From Mangifera indica (lineage: Eukaryota; Streptophyta; Magnoliopsida; Sapindales; Anacardiaceae): 64,000 nucleotides of DNA. Within the stretch, counting starts at the first letter, position 1. Each line of letters opens with the position of its first letter. A program made the translations under genes and the position numbers. Positions 19,469 to 29,559 of this stretch are shown here, one piece after another. The stretch covers positions 201,001 through 265,000 of the forward strand of contig NC_058139.1 of NCBI RefSeq assembly GCF_011075055.1. The letters run 5' to 3'. A model generated the notes under the pieces. The model searched no databases. It was given only the letters and a program-made list of their open reading frames with translations, and had not been told where the DNA came from.

Positions 19469-19535
19469 TTAAAACTACCTCAAAGCCCAGACAATAACAC
19501 CATAGAAGTTAAAACATAGCTACTAACAAAGTGGC

Positions 19536-19903
19536 TCAAACACTGGTATATCCACAATCTCCTTCACCCTCTAAAACATCAAAGGTCATGATTTTCTCAA
19601 TAATCAGCTGGGCAATTCGATCGCCCACTTTCACTTCGAAATCAACATCCGAATGATTAAACAAAATTACCCCAACTGGACCCCTGTAATCGGCATCTAT
19701 AACTCCTGCTCTCACGTCTACTGATGCTTCCACGCTAGCCCCGATCCTGGCGCTATCCGTCATTGTCTATCAAAGAACAACTTGAAAAACAATTTGAAGA
19801 ATACCAATACAGGTGTAAGTTCCTTCAGGGATTGCGATGGTCAGATCTGTTGGTACAAGAGCTTTTCCTCTGGCAGGCACCTTCGTCCCTGTCGTGCTAT
19901 AGA
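19536..19903 (-). pseudogene. dUTP pyrophosphatase (dUTPase) pseudogene
   Basis: dUTPase hydrolyses dUTP to dUMP and keeps uracil out of DNA. Read on the minus strand, the conserved KVPARGKALVPTDLTIAIPE is followed by PEGTY. After about 50 unrelated bases comes [12 protein letters not shown], then [20 protein letters not shown] and [15 protein letters not shown]. These are the dUTPase substrate-binding motifs. Between GLAWKH and [12 protein letters not shown] the frame shifts: one base is missing near 19724, and staying in frame meets TAG at once. The C-terminal arm is shortened to [11 protein letters not shown] and lacks the usual glycine-rich RG.GGFGSTG motif. No N-terminal exon is visible beyond about 19903. 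It is best read as a dead, partial gene copy. Confidence 0.82.
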
Positions 19904-21136
19904 GAGGAACAGTAATAAAAATCCATAACTTAGAAAATTGCTAAAGGTCTGTTTAATTGCTGAGGATGAGAGATTTGGGGCATTATGAAGAGAGACATCG
20001 TTTTTTGGTTGTTGTGAAGATAGGGGCAGAGCTCGTGAGTTTTCCTCAGATTAGCAATATCAAATATTTAAAAAAAAAAATTCTTATTCGGAAATCGTGA
20101 AACTTCTCAAACTGGATTATGTTATTTGGGAATAATTTCCTGTGGTTATCTTGTGAAAGTTTAGAGGTTTTTCTAAAGGATTTGTGTATGTATGTTTGGG
20201 GGGAGTTTTTGTTGATCACAGGCTGTATTGTTGGAGCTACTGGAAGCAGAAGTTGTTTGTTGAAATTTATAAGATATCAGGGCTTTTATGTTTTTGAGAG
20301 TATTTTTCATTTAAAAAAAAGTAATTTATTTTTTTTTTAAACTAAGATATTTCATTTACAGATTTAAATAATTGGTGGGACTTTATATAATATTTTACGT
20401 CATCCATCAGAAATAACAAAGTTGTGCTGCAAAGACCACAAAACAAAAGTAATGTAATTATAATATGCAAAATAAATATATAAATAATATATTATCATAT
20501 ATTTAAATATTTTAAATTAAACACATAATTTATTTATATATTAAAAATACCAAAATATACCCGTGTGTGTATATATATATCATTAACATTGCTCTAACAA
20601 AACTGTAGGTTGGTAGGCAAGGTAAGTCAGCATAATCGAGTGGCTTACTGCTTGTTGAGATTTAAATTACCCAAACACCCTCACACGTTCACCTCTATGA
20701 TCTATTCTAAATGATCTGTCCGGACTAATGAGTCAAGGACCGAAAGTAAAAACTCATACCTACAACATACATATCCATCATATTATACCCTCCTCACTCA
20801 CCGTAAAACCGCCACGTGTCCCATTGTGTTATTTGGGAATGGTGATGACATGTGTCATGTATGCATGTTGGTTGATGTGTATATGAGTACAACAACGTTT
20901 CGTCCATTTTTAGGAGATCCCCAACCCCAGCACCAACCCTTTCTTCAGCGAAGACCATTTTCCCTTTCTCATCTTGTAAATTATTAGGTAACAGAAATCA
21001 AGAAAAACACACTGTAAGAATTTCGTTTTGATTTTTAATTTGTACCTTTTACTTATACTCTGTAGACATTTGTTTTTTCTGTTTTATTTGTTTTCGTTTT
21101 CTCCGTATTGATCTCCAGCTCTTTTTTGGTCCCATC
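19904..21136. other. Spacer and promoter side of the CID gene
   Basis: No gene seen. The stretch 20340-20590 is AT-rich. CACGTGTC at about 20813, an ACGT-core G-box-like site, lies roughly 400 bp upstream of the CID ATG. The plus-strand frame at 20119-20340 has no recognisable motif. Confidence 0.45.
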
Positions 21137-21157
21137 TATGGAAACCATTTCAGCTTA
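21137..21157 (+). promoter_or_regulatory. Candidate upstream ORF in the CID leader
   Basis: ATGGAAACCATTTCAGCTTAG encodes six residues and stop, ending 65 bases before the main ATG at 21223. It matters only if the transcript starts upstream and this segment is not intronic; neither can be judged here. Confidence 0.3.
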
Positions 21158-21222
21158 GCCATATTATTTGGGTTTTCTTGATAGGCGAGATTTTGAGCGT
21201 GTCAAAAAGAGGACCAAGAATC

Positions 21223-24200
21223 ATGGCTGTGGTTGAATCAACCAGTCAAGATTCAGCTGTTGTTCCATCATCAACATCACCGGCATCCAACGGACAGAAT
21301 CAGCCAAAGCAAAACGGAGTTTCGATGGTGATACCGCACGATCAGGGCTTTTACGTCAGTGGTAACACGCAGAACGATCATGGATCCAACGGTGGGGGTG
21401 ATTTTAAGCATGATATAAGGGAGTTACAAGAGCTTTTTTCCAAACTCAACCCGATGGCGGAAGAATTTGTTCCTCCTTCACTTGCTAAAACTAATGGATT
21501 CAATGGAGGTTTCTTCACTAACAACTTGCATCTTTTTCATCATCAAAACACCGGAAACGGAAATGTTAATGCCGACGCCGCTGTTCGACGGGTAAACTGC
21601 TTACTTTCATTTTTGTGTTTTCTTTTTATTTAATTTCTAGGGTTTTAAGTCTGATCAACTTGACTCAGAGATAACTTGTGGTAAAGTGATTCATTTATTG
21701 GGTATCATCAGTCAACAAAATGTTAAGTTTCAAGTATTTTACCTATCTTGATACTTGATGGTAAAATCAAAGGAGAGAGAGAAAAAGGTGACGTCTTTAA
21801 GTTTTTATGTTGATTAGAGTTTCTGATTGTGTTAAACCAAATAAAAACTGAACCTTTCAAGGTTCTGTTTGGCAACGATTATGGTTTGTTTTCTTGATGA
21901 TGGTTCAGATGTTGAATAACTTACTACATTAAATTTACCTTTTTTTATTCTACATTGTGTCAACTCGTCCAAGATATTTATGGATGGGTATTTGTTCTCA
22001 GAAGAAAAGCTTTGGCCAAGGAAAACGGAGAATCAACAGCAGGACTGGTATGGCCCAGCGGGATGAGATAATTCGGAGGACTGTTTATGTATCTGACATT
22101 GATCAACAGGTTTATATGAAAGTGAAATCTTGGCTGTATCTATCTTTCCTTTTTTTAACCTGCCTTTTTTTTGGTTGCTTGCTTGTCGCCATATGTTTTT
22201 TCTACATAGACTAATGAGTTGTCTTTTACGGACTGAAGGTCACTGAAGAGCAGCTCGCAGCTCTGTTTGTCAGTTGTGGTCAGGTAAAGGTGTTATTGTT
22301 AGTTATTGGAACCACTTTGATGAAATTCTTGTTCCAGCCTAATTTTTATCTGTTGATAGGTTGTTGATTGTCGTATTTGCGGTGATCCTAATTCTGTGCT
22401 TCGTTTTGCCTTTATTGAGTTCACTGATGAAGGTAAAATTAACCATGCTTTGATTATTAGTAGATGCTTCTTAGAATTAATTGGTCAGTCATTTATTTTG
22501 TCTATTAAACACTTTATTTATGGCTCTGATGGTTTTTCCTTAAGCAGAAGGTGCAAGAGCTGCTTTAAATCTGGCCGGAACAATGCTTGGATTTTACCCT
22601 GTCAGGGTGCTACCTTCTAAAACAGCTATTGCCCCAGTTAACCCAACATTTTTGCCCAGGGTGAGAAACTAAACCTTGCTGCTTCTACATTGTAACATGG
22701 TTTGAAACTGTCTTACTGATGTTTTGTTACGTAATGGGTATACTGTTTATCTTTTGGCATCCTAGAATGAAGATGAACGTGAAATGTGTGCAAGAACTAT
22801 CTACTGTACAAATATCGATAAGAAGGTAAATTTTTTTATTGTTGATCGCTGAATTGAGACCTGATTGTAAACTATAAAACCCTCTCATTTACTACATTTT
22901 TGTTTTGTGCAGGTCATTCAAGCAGATCTTAAGCTTTTTTTTGAATCAGTCTGTGGAGAGGTTTGTGGTTATCCATTTTGTTAACTTGAAAATCCTTTTT
23001 CTTCTAACAAGTTATATCATTATTTGAGCAAGGATGCATTTATGATGTTTACTTTCTCCAATTCAGGTTTATCGCCTGAGGCTGCTAGGGGACTATCACC
23101 ATTCTACTCGAATTGCTTTTGTGGAGTTTGTAATGGTAATTATTTCTATTTATTTATGCATGATGGATATTATGACATTCACAAACCTTCATTGCTATGT
23201 TGGAGGGATTTCTGTGGAGGGCATTGGCATAATGAACGGTTTTCCTTCTGCTTATGAAGGGCATAATACAGGACTTTCAGGTGATCAAGTCATTAAGGAA
23301 ATGAACATAGTATTATGGTTCTAGAGATGAGAATGTGGCCTAATTTTCTTTATTATAGAGTCAGTTATATACCGATCAAGATAGGGATGCTTTTCTTTGC
23401 AATATTCTTTTCATAAATCTTTGCATAAAGATTAGTGAAATTTAAGATACTTTGCGGTATCGATGTGTGTCAATAGGATAGTTAAATTCACGGAGGTTGT
23501 GTTATCCCACCCATGAAAAAGAAACAACTATGACTGGAAATTTGGGTTGATTATCCTTGGGAGAGTATTGGTCTCCTTTCAATGCCTTGGTGGGATTGGC
23601 ATTATTGCCTTTGCTTTCTTGTTTTTATTGTTCCAGCCCGGAGAACACATGACCTGGATCTCTGAATGAACATATTCTTCCCTATCAGTGTATGAAATTA
23701 TGAATTGCATGACACCTAACATTTGTTTCAGGGAGTACAAAGGCAAATTAGAGTATGCTCCATCTTCAAATCAAGATCCATTGTCTTATAGCAAGTTTAC
23801 CTTTGGATTTTTTGGACTTTGCACAAATGATCTGTGGCATGTTTTGACCAAAATGATTTCAATTTATTATATTTCTGACAATGTTTTTCTTAACTGGTTT
23901 CAAATAATGGTAGGAGAGTTACTCTTAATTGGCTTGAGATTATTAATGCACCTTTAGAATGACCAATACCGGTTAGGCTCTGTAGCAGATAACAAGTTGG
24001 CTAGAAGGGTGTTTACAGGAGCCCTTAATTTCATACCTTTTTTTAGAGATAAAAAAATTCTGGCCGTTTCTTTGTTAGCTGGTATTTGTATGGGAGTGAC
24101 CATTAGTAATGATTTTCATCTTGTTAATGGGAAAACATAATAACCAAAGTGGATGGAATGTGCACACTCGCAACTGTGGAATTTTATGTTGAGTGATTCT

Positions 24201-25638
24201 TGATTTTTTGAGTTTGTAATTTTTTTTTTCAAATGTTCTAATTAATTTCATCATGGATAGTTTTTCCAAAACAAGTCTACAGTTATTAGCACAATATTTT
24301 TGTAATTCCATTTTAGTGATTTGAAATCTCACCAATCTTGCATTTATAACTAGGTCATCTTGTTTGTAGCCCCACTGTACGTCATAGTAGGGTAGTTTGT
24401 TTAACTGTGACCCCATTGTTATATTTTCAAAAGTAACTGGCACCAGCTTGATGAATCTTTTCTTGTTTGTATATATCGCATATCTATCATTTCTTTCATA
24501 GGCAGCATTCAAACTTGTCATTGTTATTTTTAGTATTACTCAAATTTGGGTGGAACATGATATGCATGGGACTGTCTTCATCAGTTTGATCACACAGTCT
24601 AAATTAAATAGTTGAAGGGCCACTTTTCCAATGGTCTCTGTCCAGTGTGTTCCATTGTGTCTTAGAAATGTTCTTTTGTGGACTTTGCCATGTGGTGCCA
24701 TTGCCATGTTCTATTCTTGATTTTTTTTTTTCTGATTTCTTTTTCTGGTTATGGTTGGGCCTAGTTATGGTTTTGTGCTATGCTTCTTAGTTTTCCTATT
24801 TACTTTTCAGGAGTGTTTGAGTTGCATTGTTGATATGAACTTAATGGATTATTGATTGATTCAACCCAAAAAGTGATTATTTATGCCATAGCCACTTACT
24901 GTTTGTAGAAGTTGTACTAGATAATCTTAATGCCTATTGCTTTCGTTCTCATAAAGTGGGGGATACTATTTGTTGGGAAAGTTGTCTTTAAAAATAAATA
25001 ATAATTGTTTGAAATGAAATGGAAGTAATTTGTGGTGGTTATTTATCACTTCCGTCGGCAAATATCATTTCTATGGCAGCATGCATGTTTATACATTTTT
25101 TTGACCAATGATTTTAATGCTTTAGTAAAGTGTTTTGGATGACATGCTAACTGGATAGTGAACTAATTTCCTAACTTTCTACCTCCACAATCCTTAGTAT
25201 TATTATGCAAAGAATTTGTCTCTGTTGGGCAAAAGAATATATAAAGGCTAAGCATGCACTAGAAATGGCTTTTAGACTTTACAGAGGACTTCAAAGCTCA
25301 GTTTGTGTGTAATCTGTAGCTACATTTCTGCATCTTGGATAAATAATTTGTCATGTAATTATTCCCTGCAGGCTGAAAGTGCAATTGCTGCTCTCAACTG
25401 TAGTGGTGTGGTTCTTGGTTCATTGCCAATTAGGTCAGACCACACAATGATCCAAATTGATTCTTCTTTCTTTGTTTTTCCCTTTTTATTAGTTTTCTTT
25501 TCCTTATCCATAAAGAGTTTGACATAGTATTTTTTTCACCCCGGTCATTAAATTAACTTTTGGCCTTTTGTATGGATCAGGGTAAGCCCATCAAAGACGC
25601 CTGTTAGGCCACGTGCTCCTCGTCTTCCTATGCATTGA
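21223..25638 (+). CDS. CID: Polyadenylate-binding-protein-interacting RNA-binding protein (CID8-13 type)
   Basis: Ten exons join in frame: 21223-21591, 22002-22109, 22239-22283, 22360-22432, 22548-22660, 22766-22825, 22913-22960, 23067-23135, 25372-25433, 25581-25638, giving 334 residues. A PAM2 motif (SKLNPMAEEFVPPSL, about residues 73-87) predicts binding to the MLLE/CTC domain of poly(A)-binding protein. A basic KKSFGQGKRRINSR segment follows, then two RRMs. RRM1 has RNP2 TVYVSDI and RNP1 LRFAFIEF; RRM2 has RNP2 TIYCTNI and RNP1 TRIAFVEF. The order PAM2-basic-RRM-RRM is that of Arabidopsis CID8-CID13. Intron 8 (23136-25371) is 2.2 kb and interrupts RRM2. The ATG in AAGAATCATGGCT is the first in frame with the conserved N-terminus; the frame stays open upstream without another ATG. 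Role in mRNA metabolism is by family. Confidence 0.93.
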
Positions 25639-26138
25639 ATCATCCTAATGGTCCGGACTGATTCTAGTACCAGTTTATATATATATTTAGATCCATACAC
25701 ACCTTTGTAAAGATGTTCTCATCTCTGGTCTGTCTGTGTTATATTTACTTTTGTCCGCGGCATCTCTGCCTGGGAAGTTCATTGTCATAGGGTTTATGTT
25801 TTGTTTGTTCTGCCAAATATAGAGTTGGATGGTACTTCGAGGCTATAGTGATTTCATATATTATTGCTCGTTGGTATGGAATAGATGGTGCTCGTTCCAA
25901 ACATGGGCTTTTATTAGTAACAGCTGACATTTTAAACATCCTACTATTTTGTAACATTAGGGTTTTTAATTTTGTGTTTGAGCTTCACCTAGAAGTGCTT
26001 TTAGAAAGGGTAAATGTTGAGGTGGAAGGTGCACTCTTATAGCAACAGTTGCACACACATTCAAGTACAAAATTCAGTCTTGTGTTTTTTATTAATGCTT
26101 GTTCAATTCCTTTCTGTTGCATAAATTACAGGCAATTA
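25639..26138. other. CID 3' UTR and spacer
   Basis: Downstream of the TGA there is T-rich sequence with no coding motif. The frames at 25745-26042 on both strands are short and unrecognised. Confidence 0.5.
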
Positions 26139-26355
26139 GGGCTGGAATTGAACTCGAGCTCGCTGCAAATAAGCTCAAGCTTGAGCTTTAATCAACTCGT
26201 TATTAAAACGACGTCGTTTTAATATATATTGATCCAAACGATGTTGTTTTGTATCAAAATATTTAGCTTGTGAGCTTGACGAGCAACTTGAACTCGAGCT
26301 CAAGCTCGTTTCGGATTCATTCGAATTGAACTCGAGCTCGGTTCAAATCCAACCC
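26139..26355. mobile_element. Small palindrome-rich MITE, CTCGAGCTCG family
   Basis: This 217-bp segment has inverted termini: left GGGCTGGAATTGAACTCGAG, right (minus strand) GGGTTGGATTTGAACCGAGC. It is flanked by TA on both sides (26137-26138 and 26356-26357). It is full of self-complementary CTCGAGCTCG, AAGCTCAAGCTTGAGCTT and AACGACGTCGTTTT blocks. The superfamily is uncertain; a TA duplication suggests Tc1/mariner, but the ends are not the classic Stowaway CTCCCTC. Confidence 0.6.
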
Positions 26356-26357
26356 TA

Positions 26358-27455
26358 CATGCAATTGACTTTTAATGCATCAAAGTGTTGCTCATTCAAC
26401 TTAATGGATTGGAAATTTAGAGACTCTAATCTGCCTATGCTGTGTTTCTTGACGCACTTAGTATGTCATATTTATTTTGAATTAAAGATAAAGTAATATT
26501 CAATTATATGATAATACATTATGTGAGTGTTTATTTGTGTATTTAAAAATAAGTTCGCATGGCATTGCTTTTATGTGACTAGGCCAGACTATGCCATTCT
26601 GTAAATATTATATTGGTTTCAGCTTGTATGCTATATATTAAGACTCTCCTTCCATTATTTTTGTTAGGTGAATGCTGTTTTCTTTATGCAATGGCAAACT
26701 AAAAATACATAATAGTGGAGCTTCCATGGGCTAGAATTTAGATTCGAGCTTGAATGGGATGAACTTGATTTGGAGTTTCAAAGCTTGTGTTTAGGCTTGA
26801 TTGTTTTTCTTACAAAACAATTCATTCTATTGGTGATTGTGTTGATAGCTGTGGTGATGTTGTTCATCTCTTCAGAAACATTGTGTGCCTTGCTAATAGT
26901 CTTTTGCTAACATTATTCACTGGGTCAAATATATTCAAATTTAAGTTGGGTATTATAAATTTGAATTGAATTTGAGTTAGGTCTTATTTAAATTTGAATC
27001 CACCCCAACTATGAATTCTCACAGTAATATTTTATCATGGAACATTATAATAGTCGAATTGTGTATTAAAAATCTAATTTTATGTAGTGTATTGAGTATT
27101 GTATCGTACAGTATAATACAATTTTTAAGAAATACGATAATAAGAAAAATTATTGACACGTAATGATTTTAGACAATATCATGAATACTCATAAAAATTT
27201 AAAATTTCTCGTATATATTTTTATTATATTATCATTTATTTTTAAAAAGTGTATCGATTCATTTTGATAATATATATTATATTGTATGATATGTATCGTA
27301 TTATACAATATATCTATTGTATCGTATTAATTACGATATATTTTATGATACGTATAATTTTTTATTAATATATATTATATCGTAAAATACATATTGTGGA
27401 TAATAAGATACTAATAACTATGTAGAACACCACCACCATATATTGATTCCATTTA
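26358..27455. other. AT-rich spacer with TATCGTA-type inverted motifs
   Basis: No gene seen. From about 27060 to 27410 the sequence repeats GTATCGTA, ATACGATA and TACGATATA motifs in both orientations, probably a decayed AT-rich transposon whose borders I cannot fix. Confidence 0.45.
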
Positions 27456-27937
27456 GGGGCTATTTGGGTTTGGAGATTTAATGATTACCGTAGTAATATA
27501 TTTTTTATTATTTATATTACATTATTTGGTTTATCAATAATAAAATATTATGATATTTTTTTTTATTATTAGGTAATATAGATGATAATTTGATTATCGC
27601 TTTCACTTCATGTATTAAAAAATTATTAAGGTAATTTTGAGTTTATTATAATTATATTATAATTTATTAATTTTTAAGGTAAAAATAATTTTATTTTTAA
27701 TTAATATAATAAATAATTTAAAAATATTTAAAAATAATTATATTTAAAGATATTTAAATAAAATAATTTACTAGTATTCTTTTATTACTTTTCACTAAAC
27801 ACAATAATTATTTATATCAAATTTTATTAAATATAATAAGCATTTATATATATATATATATTAATTTTTTAAATAATATATCTTTAATCTAATTTTTCTA
27901 TTTTAATAATAAAATATTATTTAAATCAAGCTTTTCT
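27456..27937. mobile_element. Tourist-like (PIF/Harbinger) MITE, copy 2
   Basis: 482 bp alignable by eye along its whole length with the copy at 18883-19366 (shared blocks AATAATAAAATATTATGATA, TTTATTATAATTATATTAT, AACACAATAATTATTTATAT). It is flanked by TTA on both sides (27453-27455 and 27938-27940). The near-equal length and separate target duplications show two independent insertions of one family. Confidence 0.78.
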
Positions 27938-27940
27938 TTA

Positions 27941-28643
27941 GTTGCATTAAAAATAGATCCACCCCATTCAATCGGAAAGCAGCGTCTTGTTCCCAATTGA
28001 ATTCAATAGCTCCAGCTACTGATATTAAAGAAAATTAAGAGACCATGAAAATTAGGTGAGGTGCCTCAAAAAGCTTAATGAAGTGGACGACCAAAGGCCG
28101 TCGTCTGGTCTCCCACTTAGTTTATGTGTTCTTCTGAAGCCATCGCCATTATTTCTGGTTTTCCACCATCAACATCCTCTTAGTATTTATTTATCAATAT
28201 CCAAGTTTATTAATTTTGGCCCCCACGAATTTATGAAAAACTTTCACTTTTGTCCTTTCTTAAAAAAAGGCAAAACAAAGTAGCACAGCCTGCATAATCT
28301 GGAATCCTTGAACCAAAACAACCCCAAAATTACCCAATTACTTGTGCGGATTCTCTTATTAGTACCCTTTCACTTTAGCTCCTGAACTGTCAAAATGTAG
28401 GACCAAATTTGATAAAGAACTAAGACAAGATGCTTAGCTAGATTTTGGTGTCTTCCATTGCTGGCTGCTTCTGATAAATGACGGGTACAGGCTTTTTTAC
28501 AATCTGGATGCTCTAAAGAAAAATCCCACCGACGATTAATGATTATCTTTCTCCATATATTTATATATATATATAGATACACACACACACACACACACAC
28601 ACACATAAATATTTCCTCATCACTTTCTCTATTCTTGGTTGCT
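27941..28643. other. Spacer upstream of the PADRE pseudogene
   Basis: No gene seen. TATATATA (28563-28575) followed by (AC)n at about 28578-28606 lies just before the pseudogene start and may be its old promoter or UTR. Confidence 0.45.
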
Positions 28644-29232
28644 ATGGGAAACTGTTTATTCGGAGGATGGTTGGGAGAAGTTGAAGGAGTAAGTAATTAT
28701 TAAAGTGATAACTTCCACTGGTGGCATCATGGAGTTTTATCCACCAATTACTGCAGCTTGTATCACTGATGAGTTTCCAGGCCACGCCATGATCTTTTCT
28801 GGAAACACCTCTCTCACCATCAACATCTCTTACCAGGTAAGCCTTACTATTTACTTCCACTAAATGCCACCACAGTCACAGACGTCCCTGGTGGCCAAAT
28901 CGTAAGAGAAGGCCATGTTAGATCAAACAGCATAGCCACATCACAGGTTTTTTCTTACAGAATGTGTTGTGATTATCTAGGGACGTTAGAGAGGTCATAT
29001 ACAGAAGTTTTCTCCAGGTATAATAGTAGCAGTACTAGTGGTTTTTGGAAAGTGAATCTGGTGATCAGTCCACACCAACTGTTGGAAATATTGTCAAAGT
29101 GGGACGCACACAAGAGTTGATTGAGAGTGTGAGAACAGTGGCTAAGCGTGGAATGGCGTGTCATCAGTAGCATCTTCTGTAGCGTTTTCAGATGAATGAA
29201 GCCTTCGTAGCAGCAGTAGAAATGGTTCATCT

Positions 29233-29546
29233 TGTTAGAAATATTTGCTCAATTTCTTAATTGTCCGTATCCATAGGAGTTTGTTTTCAGTGGTTTTAAT
29301 TTGTTTTGGTTTTATCTAGTCTATAGGAGAATATGAAGCTTTACCTGGCTTTGTTAGAATCTGTTACATGTTTCGTATGAGAGAACTTTATTAGGAGTTG
29401 GTGATTGTACTTTCTAATTTCAAGCATTTATCTATTAGTTTTTAGCTCTATAAATGAAGTAGTTTCTTGTTGTGAAAAGGGTAAGTATTAGATTTAAAAA
29501 CAATAAAAGCTCAGTTCTTTGTTTCCTCTTCTTATTATACTTAGCA
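29233..29546 (+). repeat. 5' LTR of the copia element
   Basis: Starts TGTTAGAAATATTTGCTC and ends CTTAGCA; 314 bp. It contains a TATAAATGAAG TATA-like site (about 29450) expected to drive element transcription. It is longer than the 3' LTR mainly because of extra TTTGGTTTTATCTA-like sequence near 29300. Confidence 0.9.
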
Positions 29547-29547
29547 A

Positions 29548-29559
29548 TGGTATCAGAGC
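29548..29559 (+). other. Copia primer-binding site
   Basis: TGGTATCAGAGC begins two bases after the LTR. It is complementary to the 3' end of initiator methionine tRNA, the usual copia primer. Confidence 0.85.

Noticed and set aside
28642..28860. Minus-strand frame of 72 residues
   Set aside because: It is antisense to the PADRE pseudogene, whose plus-strand reading has recognisable family motifs.
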